6,842 nucleotides of DNA from an uncultured Shinella sp. GTDB lineage: Bacteria; Pseudomonadota; Alphaproteobacteria; Rhizobiales; Rhizobiaceae. This document shows, piece after piece, positions 1-5,113 of this stretch. Within the stretch, counting starts at the first letter, position 1. Each line of letters begins with the position of its first letter. Position numbers and translations under genes: made by a program. Where the stretch lies: the NCBI GenBank assembly GCA_946481465.1, contig CAMLOC010000201.1, forward strand, positions 1 to 6,842, given 5' to 3'. The notes under the pieces are model-generated. The model made no database searches and was not told the DNA's origin. It saw only the letters and a program-made list of their open reading frames with translations.

Positions 1-284
1 AGCGCCCCGCATTCCAGCATGCGCCGCACGCGGTAGATGTCGATGATCGAGGCCATGGAGGGCACGGCGACGAAGACGCCGCGATTGGCCTCGTGGCGCA
101 GGAGGCCGTCCTTGGTGAGCAGGCGGAAGGCTTCGCGCAGCGAATTGCGCGAGACGTCGAAACGGTCGCTGAACGCGGCCTCCGACAGGCGCTGGCCGGG
201 CGAAAGCTCGCCCGAGATCAAAGCCGCGCGAATGCGCCGCGCCAATCGATCCGCCAGCGGCAGGCCTTCTCCGTCATCCGTCAT
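1..284 (-). CDS. GntR-family transcriptional regulator, FadR/FCD-like (3' part outside window)
   Basis: Reading leftward from the ATG at 284, 94 complete codons are present before the window edge, so only the N-terminal part is visible. Residues about 10-77 form a GntR winged helix-turn-helix: ISGELSPGQRLSE at 23-35, the recognition-helix region VSRNSLREAF at 44-53, KDGLL at 58-62 and the wing NRGVFVA at 68-74. From about residue 83, IYRVRRMLE looks like the start of an FCD ligand-binding domain (FadR subfamily). The start is supported by GGGAG (minus strand, 291-295) six bases upstream. A second in-frame ATG does not occur nearby; the cat at 275-277 is also in frame zero only if read separately and lacks a good Shine-Dalgarno. 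FCD regulators bind small carboxylates or amino-acid-like effectors and are usually local repressors. Its divergent position against the oxoproline operon, and the palindrome between them, suggest it controls that operon. Effector identity (5-oxoproline or a relative) is inference. Confidence 0.93.
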   Translation of the reverse strand, partial: MTDDGEGLPLADRLARRIRAALISGELSPGQRLSEAAFSDRFDVSRNSLREAFRLLTKDGLLRHEANRGVFVAVPSMASIIDIYRVRRMLECGA

Positions 285-339
285 CGTCGTCTCCCGGGGC
301 CGATTCCGTCTATTCCCGGCGCCCTCTTTCCAGGCTGGC

Positions 340-395
340 CATAGCATGGATGGGTGGGCAATGGGGCCGAAAAGTGCAGGAAATCTCATGCTATG
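340..395. repeat. 9-bp inverted repeat pair in the divergent intergenic region
   Basis: CATAGCATG at 340-348 is the exact reverse complement of CATGCTATG at 387-395, with 38 bases between the arms. Each arm is itself built as CAT-N3-ATG. The pair lies upstream of the predicted operon promoter and inside the probable leader of the regulator gene. It could be a pair of spaced protein-binding sites or a long-loop RNA structure. No known motif is recognised, and it may be fortuitous. Confidence 0.4.
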
Positions 396-432
396 TGATT
401 GGTAAAACGGCAATAATAAGGAACGATACGGA

Positions 433-451
433 AATATTGTTCAACAATATT
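433..451. promoter_or_regulatory. Probable GntR operator: perfect 19-bp palindrome
   Basis: AATATTGTT-C-AACAATATT is a perfect inverted repeat, two 9-bp arms around a single central base. It is the most AT-rich stretch of an otherwise GC-rich window. It lies between the divergent regulator gene and the transporter operon. The TTGT/ACAA core within a short symmetric site with an odd centre is in keeping with operators of FadR/FCD-type GntR proteins. Its last two bases overlap the predicted -35 box at 450-455, which fits repression by blocking RNA polymerase. Binding by the adjacent regulator is inferred from position and symmetry. Confidence 0.75.
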
Positions 452-477
452 GACATTTTTGTGTAGCGGTTCATCAT
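450..477 (+). promoter_or_regulatory. Predicted sigma-70 type promoter of the oxoproline operon
   Basis: TTGACA at 450-455 is a perfect -35 consensus. The best -10 candidate is CATCAT at 472-477 (four of six matches, 16-base spacer); ATCATT at 473-478 is a weaker alternative with 17. Transcription would start near 484, leaving a leader of about 45 nt before the transporter start at 529. The -35 box overlaps the right end of the 19-bp palindrome, so a bound repressor would occlude it. The weak -10 is common in alphaproteobacterial promoters. Confidence 0.6.
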
Positions 478-528
478 TCGACCAGGAACCACTCGCGAGG
501 GGCGGGTGCGTGAGAGCGGAGAAATCTC

Positions 529-1794
529 ATGGAACAGAATACAGCTGTGCCTGCCGGCCAGGGTGTGGTCGCGCAGGGTCTTCACACCGTCAAATCCCGT
601 CGCGCGGCGCTGATCGCCGCGATCTTCCTGATGGCGACCTCCGCCATCGGCCCGGGCTTCATCACCCAGACGGCGACCTTCACCTCGAAACTCGGCGCGG
701 CCTTCGCTTTCGGCATCCTCGCCTCCATCCTCATCGATTTCGTCGTGCAGCTGAACATCTGGCGGATCGTCACGCTGACGCGCATGCGCGCCTCCGACGT
801 CGCCAATGCCGCCATTCCCGGCTCCGGCTACCTGCTGGCCATCCTCGTCATCGTCGGCGGCCTGTTCTTCAACATCGGCAATATCGGCGGCACGGGCCTC
901 GGCCTCAACGCGGTCTTCGGCCTCGATCCGAAGATCGGCGGGGCGATCAGCGCCGTGTTCTCCATCGGCATCTTCCTGTCGAAGCGCGCGGGCCTTGCGG
1001 TCGACCGCTTCATCGTCTTCGCCGGCATCCTGATGATCGTGCTGACGCTCTACGTCGCCTTCGTCTCCGGCCCGCCGGTGGGCGACGCGCTGTTCCAGAC
1101 CGTCCTGCCCGACACGATCGACTTCGCCACGATCACCACCATCGTCGGCGGCACGGTCGGCGGCTACATCACCTATTCCGGCGCGCATCGCCTGCTCGAC
1201 CGCGGTATGGTCGGCCAGGAACACCTGCCGGCGGTCACCCGCGCGGCGCTCACCGGCATCGCCGTGACCGGCCTGATGCGCTACGTGCTCTTCCTCGCCA
1301 TTCTCGGCGTCGTCGCCAGCGGCGTCGTCATCGACACGGCGAGCCAGGCGGCGAACCCGGCCGCGCAGGCCTTCCAGGCGGCTGCCGGCGATGTCGGCCT
1401 GCGCCTCTTCGGCATCATCTTCTGGGCGGCGGCCATCACCAGCGTCATCGGCGCGGCCTATACCTCGGTATCCTTCATCACCGTGTTCAAGCAGGATATC
1501 ACGGACCATGCCCGCAATATGGCGACGGTGGTCTTCATCGCCATCTCGCTGGCCTGCTACCTCGTGATCACCACGCCGCCGGCCGCCATGCTGGTCTTCG
1601 TCGGCGGCCTCAACGGCCTCATCCTGCCGATCGGCCTTTCCATCTTCCTCTTCGCCGCCTGGAAGCGCGAGGACCTGATGGGCGGCTACCGCTATCCGCG
1701 CTGGCTGCTCGTCCTCGGCGTCCTGGTCTGCGCGCTGACGTGGTATATGGGCTACAAATCGGCCGGCACGATCTTCGGCCTGCTCGGTCTCTAA
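529..1794 (+). CDS. NRAMP-related membrane transporter (YcsG-like), candidate 5-oxoproline importer
   Basis: A 421-residue, strongly hydrophobic protein with about eleven membrane segments by eye (near 27-47, 57-78, 100-124, 136-151, 159-180, 200-218, 238-265, 292-318, 330-348, 351-377 and 389-413), the number expected of the NRAMP/LeuT fold. The first segment carries GPGFIT (41-46), like NRAMP transporters, but the DPGN metal ligands that should follow are absent (TQTATFTSK instead). The sixth segment has GGTVGGYITYSGAHRLLD (207-224) where metal transporters carry MPHN. It therefore probably does not move Mn or Fe despite the family name. The equivalent protein in the Bacillus ycsFGI-kip cluster is YcsG. 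First gene of the operon; GGAGA at 518-522 lies six bases before the ATG. pxpA begins 21 bases after its stop. An oxoproline or related amino-acid substrate is inferred from context, not shown by sequence. Confidence 0.88.
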   Translation: MEQNTAVPAGQGVVAQGLHTVKSRRAALIAAIFLMATSAIGPGFITQTATFTSKLGAAFAFGILASILIDFVVQLNIWRIVTLTRMRASDVANAAIPGSGYLLAILVIVGGLFFNIGNIGGTGLGLNAVFGLDPKIGGAISAVFSIGIFLSKRAGLAVDRFIVFAGILMIVLTLYVAFVSGPPVGDALFQTVLPDTIDFATITTIVGGTVGGYITYSGAHRLLDRGMVGQEHLPAVTRAALTGIAVTGLMRYVLFLAILGVVASGVVIDTASQAANPAAQAFQAAAGDVGLRLFGIIFWAAAITSVIGAAYTSVSFITVFKQDITDHARNMATVVFIAISLACYLVITTPPAAMLVFVGGLNGLILPIGLSIFLFAAWKREDLMGGYRYPRWLLVLGVLVCALTWYMGYKSAGTIFGLLGL

Positions 1795-1815
1795 GGCAAA
1801 GGGGAGGGAAGAACC

Positions 1816-2583
1816 ATGGCAGCGATCGATCTCAACAGCGATCTCGGCGAAAGCTACGGCGCCTGGCGCATGGGCGACGATACGGCGATGCTCGCCGTCG
1901 TCTCCTCCGCCAACATCGCCTGCGGTTTCCATGCGGGCGATCCGGCCGGCATCTACCGCACGGTCAAGGCGGCCGCCGCGAACGGTGTCGTCATCGGCGC
2001 CCATGTCTCCTATCCCGATCGCGTCGGCTTCGGCCGGCGCGACCTGGACGCGACGTCGGAGGAACTGATCGCCGACGTGATCTACCAGATCGGCGCGATC
2101 AAGGGGGTGGCCGCCGCGGCGGGCACCACCGTGCGCTACGTCAAGCCGCACGGCGCGCTCTACAACCGCATCGCCCATGATGCGAAACAGGGCCAGGCGG
2201 TCATCGACGGCATCAAGGCGGTCGATCCTTCGCTGGTCCTGATGGGCCTTGCCAATGCGCCGATCCTCGACCTTGCCCGCAAGGCCGGCCTTGCCGTCGT
2301 CGCGGAAGCCTTCGCCGACCGCGCCTATACGCCGAAGGGCGAGCTCGTCTCGCGCCGCGAGGCCGGCGCCGTGCTGCACGACGAAGCGAAGATCGCCGAC
2401 CGCATGGTGCAGCTTGCCCGCGAGGGTACGCTGGAAGCCATCGACGGCAGCACGATCCGCATTGAGGCGCAGTCGATCTGCGTGCACGGCGACAGCCCCG
2501 GCGCGGTCGCGATCGCAGAGGGGATCCGCCGCCGCTTCGAGGCGGAAGGCATCGCCATCCGCTCCTTCGCCGACAAGTCCTGA
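1816..2583 (+). CDS. pxpA: 5-oxoprolinase subunit PxpA (LamB/YcsF family)
   Basis: A 255-residue cytoplasmic protein, full length for the LamB/YcsF family. Diagnostic motifs in order are DLNSDLGE (5-12), [12 protein letters not shown] (32-43), GAHVSYPD (61-68), KPHGALYN (110-117), [17 protein letters not shown] (164-180) and [10 protein letters not shown] (221-230). All family signature blocks are intact, so it should be functional. PxpA works with PxpB and PxpC as the prokaryotic ATP-dependent 5-oxoprolinase (5-oxoproline + ATP + 2 H2O to glutamate + ADP + Pi), and the other two subunits are encoded downstream as one fused gene. GGAGG at 1803-1807, eight bases before the ATG, supports the start. 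The gene lies 21 nt after the transporter stop and 11 nt before the next gene, so it is clearly cotranscribed. Confidence 0.96.
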   Translation: MAAIDLNSDLGESYGAWRMGDDTAMLAVVSSANIACGFHAGDPAGIYRTVKAAAANGVVIGAHVSYPDRVGFGRRDLDATSEELIADVIYQIGAIKGVAAAAGTTVRYVKPHGALYNRIAHDAKQGQAVIDGIKAVDPSLVLMGLANAPILDLARKAGLAVVAEAFADRAYTPKGELVSRREAGAVLHDEAKIADRMVQLAREGTLEAIDGSTIRIEAQSICVHGDSPGAVAIAEGIRRRFEAEGIAIRSFADKS

Positions 2584-2594
2584 GGAGGGCTGCC

Positions 2595-3404
2595 ATGACG
2601 ATCCCCACCGCCTTCCTGGACCATGCCGACGCAACGGCCGCCCGCACGGCGCGGGCGACCTATCGCGATGGGCTCGTCGCGCCCACCTCCGGCATCGCGC
2701 CGGGCTTCACCCAGGCCAACATGATCGTGCTGCCGCGCGACTGGGCCTTCGATTTCCTGCTCTACGCGCAGCGCAACCCGAAGCCGTGCCCGGTGCTCGA
2801 CGTGTCCGACCCGGGCTCGCCGACGACGCTGCTTGCGCCCGGCGCGGACCTGCGCACCGACCTGCCGCTCTACCGCATCTGGCGCGACGGCAAGCTTGCC
2901 GAGGAGACGCCGGACGCCTCGGCGGCCTGGGCGGAGCGTGACGATCTCGTCGCCTTCCTCATCGGCTGCTCCTTCACCTTCGAGACGCCGATGGTCGAGG
3001 CCGGCATCGAGATCCGCCACATGACGGACAAGACCAACGTGCCGATGTACCTGACCAACCGGGCCTGCCGGCCCGCCGGCCGGCTGAAGGGCAACATGGT
3101 CGTCTCCATGCGGCCGATCCCGGCCTCGCGCGTCGCCGACGCCGCCACCATTTCCGGCCGTTTCCCGGCCGTGCACGGCGCGCCGGTCCATGTCGGCGCG
3201 CCCGCTGAGATCGGCATCGCCGACCTCGCCAGGCCCGATTTCGGCGATGCCGTGCGCATCGAGCCCGGCGAAGTGCCGGTCTTCTGGGCCTGCGGCGTCA
3301 CCCCGCAGGCGGCCGTGATGGCGTCCGGCGTGCCCTTCGCCATCACCCATGCGCCGGGCCACATGTTCATCACCGACATTCCCGATTCCGCCTATCACGC
3401 GTGA
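2595..3404 (+). CDS. DUF1445/YcsI-family protein (putative hydro-lyase, D-glutamate cyclase-like)
   Basis: A 269-residue soluble protein matching the UPF0317/DUF1445 family in length and motifs: [10 protein letters not shown] (33-42), [10 protein letters not shown] (121-130), NVPMYLTNR (148-156), [13 protein letters not shown] (187-199), FWACGVTPQ (230-238) and [11 protein letters not shown] (251-261). Bacterial members are usually labelled putative hydro-lyase. The family is also the N-terminal part of the vertebrate mitochondrial protein DGLUCY, reported as a D-glutamate cyclase that forms 5-oxo-D-proline. It sits between pxpA and pxpBC, as ycsI lies in the Bacillus oxoprolinase cluster, which ties it to oxoproline metabolism. 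The upstream stop codon TGA at 2581-2583 runs directly into its Shine-Dalgarno AGGAGGG (2583-2589), five bases before the ATG. The exact reaction of this stand-alone protein is not known from the sequence; interconversion of D-glutamate and its cyclic form is the best guess. Confidence 0.9.
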   Translation: MTIPTAFLDHADATAARTARATYRDGLVAPTSGIAPGFTQANMIVLPRDWAFDFLLYAQRNPKPCPVLDVSDPGSPTTLLAPGADLRTDLPLYRIWRDGKLAEETPDASAAWAERDDLVAFLIGCSFTFETPMVEAGIEIRHMTDKTNVPMYLTNRACRPAGRLKGNMVVSMRPIPASRVADAATISGRFPAVHGAPVHVGAPAEIGIADLARPDFGDAVRIEPGEVPVFWACGVTPQAAVMASGVPFAITHAPGHMFITDIPDSAYHA

Positions 3405-3407
3405 GGG
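3403..3407 (+). promoter_or_regulatory. Ribosome binding site that fixes the pxpBC start
   Basis: GAGGG overlaps the TGA stop (3402-3404) of the upstream DUF1445 gene and lies four bases before ATG 3412. The open frame extends upstream to an in-frame ATG at 3349, which would add 21 residues overlapping the previous gene. However, the KipI-type N-terminus starts naturally with MRFLPVSLTTILVEL at 3412, and 3349 has no Shine-Dalgarno. The arrangement suggests translational coupling. Confidence 0.7.
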
Positions 3408-3411
3408 TTCG

Positions 3412-5001
3412 ATGCGCTTTCTTCCCGTCAGCCTGACCACCATCCTCGTCGAGCTTGCCGATCTCGACGAGACGCTCGCCCTCTTTGCCGCGCTCACGGC
3501 CGATCCGATCGACGGCATCGAGGAGATGGTGCCGGCCGCGCGCACGCTGATGATCCGCTTCCGCCCCGAAAAGGTGGCGGCGGAGGATCTTTCGGCCCGG
3601 ATCAGCACCCGCGACCTTTCGGCGAAGGTCGCCCCGTCGGAGCATCTGGTCGAAATTCCCGTGCGCTATGACGGCGAGGACCTGCGCGACGTCGCCGATT
3701 TGACCGGCCTCAGCGTCGAGGAAGTCGTGCGCCGGCATACGGAAAGCGAATTCACCGTGGCCTTCTGCGGCTTCGCGCCGGGTTTCGGCTACCTCGTCGG
3801 CGGCGATCCGGCCTTGCATGTGCCGCGCCGCAAGAGCCCGCGCACCCGCATTCCGGCCGGCTCGGTCGCTCTTGCGGGCGCCTTCAGCGGCGTCTACCCG
3901 CAGGCGAGCCCCGGCGGCTGGCAGATCATCGGCACGACGCCGGTCAGGATGTGGGACATCGACCGCCAGCCCGGCGCGCTGTTCCAGCCCGGCTATCGCG
4001 TGCGCTTCTTCGACATGGAGGCCGCGGGCCGGACGGTCAGCATTCCCGAACCGGCCGTCAAGGCGGATCGCACCGTCGCGGCGGACGCGCCGCAGTTCAG
4101 GGTGCTGGCCGCGCCCATGCCGGCTGTCTTCCAGGATCTCGGCCGTTTCGGCCAGACGGGGCAGGGCGTTTCCGCTTCCGGCGCGCTGGACCGCACCGCC
4201 TTCAACGCCGCGGGGCGCATCGTCGGCAATCCGGCCAACACGCCGGCGCTCGAACTCACCCTCGGCGGCTTCTCCTTCGAAAGCACCGTGCGCGCCGTGA
4301 TCGGCCTTGCCGGCGCTGCCTGTCCCGTGACGGTCCGCGATGCGGACGGCCGCGCCCAAGACTTTTCGATCCTGCAGCCCATCGCGCTGGAGCCGGGCGA
4401 TGTCGTGACGATCGGCCATCCGAAGGCGGGCATGCGCGCCTATCTTGCCGTGCGCGGCGGCTTCGACGTTGCGCCGGTCCTCGGCAGCGCGGCGACCGAT
4501 ACGCTGGCCGTCGTCGGCCCCGAGCCTGTCACCGCCGGGTCGGTGCTGGCGCTTGGAAACAAGGCGGGGCTGGCGAGCGTCTCGACCGATGAACTCCCCG
4601 CTTTCGACCTGCCTTCGGCGGGCGACGTGGTGACGCTCGACGTGGTGCTCGGCCCCCGCACGGACTGGTTCACGCAGAAGGGCATCGAGACGCTGACGAG
4701 CCAGCTCTGGCAGGTCACGCCGCAATCGAGCCGCGTCGGCATCCGCCTTGCCGGCGAGGTGCCGCTGGAGCGCAAGGACAGCGCGGAACTGCCGAGCGAA
4801 GGCACCGCGACCGGCGCCATCCAGGTGCCGCACAGCGGCCAGCCGGTGCTCTTCCTCGCCGACCATCCGCTGACCGGCGGCTATCCCGTCATCGGCGCCG
4901 TTGCCGAATACCATCTGGACCTCGCCGGCCAGGTTCCGATCAACGCAAAGATCCGCTTCCGCCCGATCGGGCCCTTCGCCGACATTGCCGCGACCCGTTA
5001 G
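3412..5001 (+). CDS. pxpBC: Fused 5-oxoprolinase subunits PxpB-PxpC (KipI-KipA, AHS1-AHS2)
   Basis: A 529-residue fusion of two proteins that are separate in E. coli and Bacillus. Residues about 1-205 are PxpB/KipI (AHS1, CT_C_D fold): FCGFAPGFGYL (118-128), RRKSPRTRIPAGSVALAG (139-156) and YPQASPGGWQIIGTT (162-176). After a short linker (about 206-228), residues 229-521 are PxpC/KipA (AHS2, CT_A_B fold): QDLGRFGQTGQGVSASGALD (241-260), VGN (271-273), AYLAVRGG (343-350), TPQSSRVGIRLAG (436-448), EGTATGAIQVPHSGQPV (463-479) and DHPLTGGYPVI (484-494). Both halves appear intact. With PxpA it would hydrolyse 5-oxoproline to glutamate using ATP. The same two folds form the carboxyltransferase part of urea carboxylase, there in the opposite order, which explains database names such as urea amidolyase family. 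The predicted start is the ATG at 3412, seven bases after the upstream stop. The TAG stop at 4999-5001 falls at the edge of a RIME-like repeat. Confidence 0.95.
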   Translation: MRFLPVSLTTILVELADLDETLALFAALTADPIDGIEEMVPAARTLMIRFRPEKVAAEDLSARISTRDLSAKVAPSEHLVEIPVRYDGEDLRDVADLTGLSVEEVVRRHTESEFTVAFCGFAPGFGYLVGGDPALHVPRRKSPRTRIPAGSVALAGAFSGVYPQASPGGWQIIGTTPVRMWDIDRQPGALFQPGYRVRFFDMEAAGRTVSIPEPAVKADRTVAADAPQFRVLAAPMPAVFQDLGRFGQTGQGVSASGALDRTAFNAAGRIVGNPANTPALELTLGGFSFESTVRAVIGLAGAACPVTVRDADGRAQDFSILQPIALEPGDVVTIGHPKAGMRAYLAVRGGFDVAPVLGSAATDTLAVVGPEPVTAGSVLALGNKAGLASVSTDELPAFDLPSAGDVVTLDVVLGPRTDWFTQKGIETLTSQLWQVTPQSSRVGIRLAGEVPLERKDSAELPSEGTATGAIQVPHSGQPVLFLADHPLTGGYPVIGAVAEYHLDLAGQVPINAKIRFRPIGPFADIAATR

Positions 5002-5002
5002 A

Positions 5003-5035
5003 GCGCTTTCGCTTTTCCCTGAAACGCGAAAGCGC
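5003..5035 (+). other. Left hairpin of the RIME-like element
   Basis: GCGCTTTCGC (5003-5012) pairs perfectly with GCGAAAGCGC (5026-5035). Inside, after one mismatch, TTTC (5014-5017) pairs with GAAA (5021-5024) around a three-base loop, giving 14 pairs in total. In the transcript this is a very stable stem just after the pxpBC stop codon. It is followed only after eight bases by a broken T run (5043-5051), so it is not a typical intrinsic terminator. It may protect the 3' end of the upstream message or cause partial termination. Confidence 0.75.
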
Positions 5036-5050
5036 CCTGTCCTTTTGTTT

Positions 5051-5102
5051 TAACGCAATTCCGGACGCAAAACCGCTCCGCACTTTTGCAGGAATTGCTT
5101 TA
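5051..5102 (+). other. Right hairpin of the RIME-like element, abutting the next ribosome binding site
   Basis: GCAATTCC (5055-5062) pairs with GGAATTGC (5091-5098), and beyond one mismatch TAA (5051-5053) pairs with TTA (5100-5102). An inner stem forms between GCAAAA (5067-5072) and TTTTGC (5084-5089) around an 11-base loop. The outer stem ends at the base before the GGAG Shine-Dalgarno (5103-5106) of the biotin carboxylase gene, so folding could alter ribosome access. Any regulatory effect is inference. Confidence 0.7.
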
Positions 5103-5113
5103 GGAGAACCGTC

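Larger units (their letters stand above)
4999..5102. repeat. RIME-like rhizobial intergenic mosaic element
   Basis: This 104-bp stretch between pxpBC and the biotin carboxylase gene holds two separate imperfect palindromes joined by a T-rich spacer (5041-5051), which is the architecture of RIME1-type elements of Rhizobiaceae. Its wording (GAGCGCTTTCG..., GCAATTCCGGACG..., GGAATTGCT) matches the pattern I know for that family; copy number in the genome cannot be checked here. Its ends are roughly complementary, TAGAGC at 4999-5004 against GCTTTA at 5097-5102 (five of six pairs). If these are the true ends, the pxpBC stop codon and the first base of the next Shine-Dalgarno lie in the element. 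Confidence 0.8.

Noticed and set aside
413..444. Possible leftward promoter for the GntR gene (TATTAT on the minus strand at 413-418)
   Set aside because: The -10 match is good, but the only reasonable -35 (TTGAAC, 439-444) is 20 bases away, too far for a normal sigma-70 promoter. The regulator's promoter therefore remains unplaced.
492..499. 8-bp palindrome CTCGCGAG in the transporter leader
   Set aside because: It is short, GC-rich and does not extend; palindromes of this length are common by chance in such sequence.
450..2180. Plus-strand open frame of 576 codons in another frame over the transporter and pxpA
   Set aside because: Arg/His/Pro-rich frame-shadow translation spanning two genuine genes and their intergenic gap.
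391..2634. Very long minus-strand open frame (747 codons) antisense to the transporter and pxpA
   Set aside because: Its composition is dominated by Arg, Asp, Ala and Gly with no recognisable domain, as expected for the complement of GC-rich genes. The plus strand holds well-conserved families throughout.
3349..3411. Upstream ATG extension of pxpBC by 21 residues
   Set aside because: It would overlap the DUF1445 gene, lacks a Shine-Dalgarno, and adds residues that do not resemble the PxpB N-terminus.
3370..4914. Minus-strand open frame of 514 codons opposite pxpBC
   Set aside because: It is a low-information, charged translation with no motif and no ribosome binding site, antisense to a gene with intact PxpB and PxpC signatures. 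It arises from third-position GC bias.
5003..5050. Left RIME hairpin as a rho-independent terminator
   Set aside because: The stem is strong, but the T run starts eight bases after it and is interrupted, and the downstream gene has no evident promoter of its own. Partial termination cannot be excluded.
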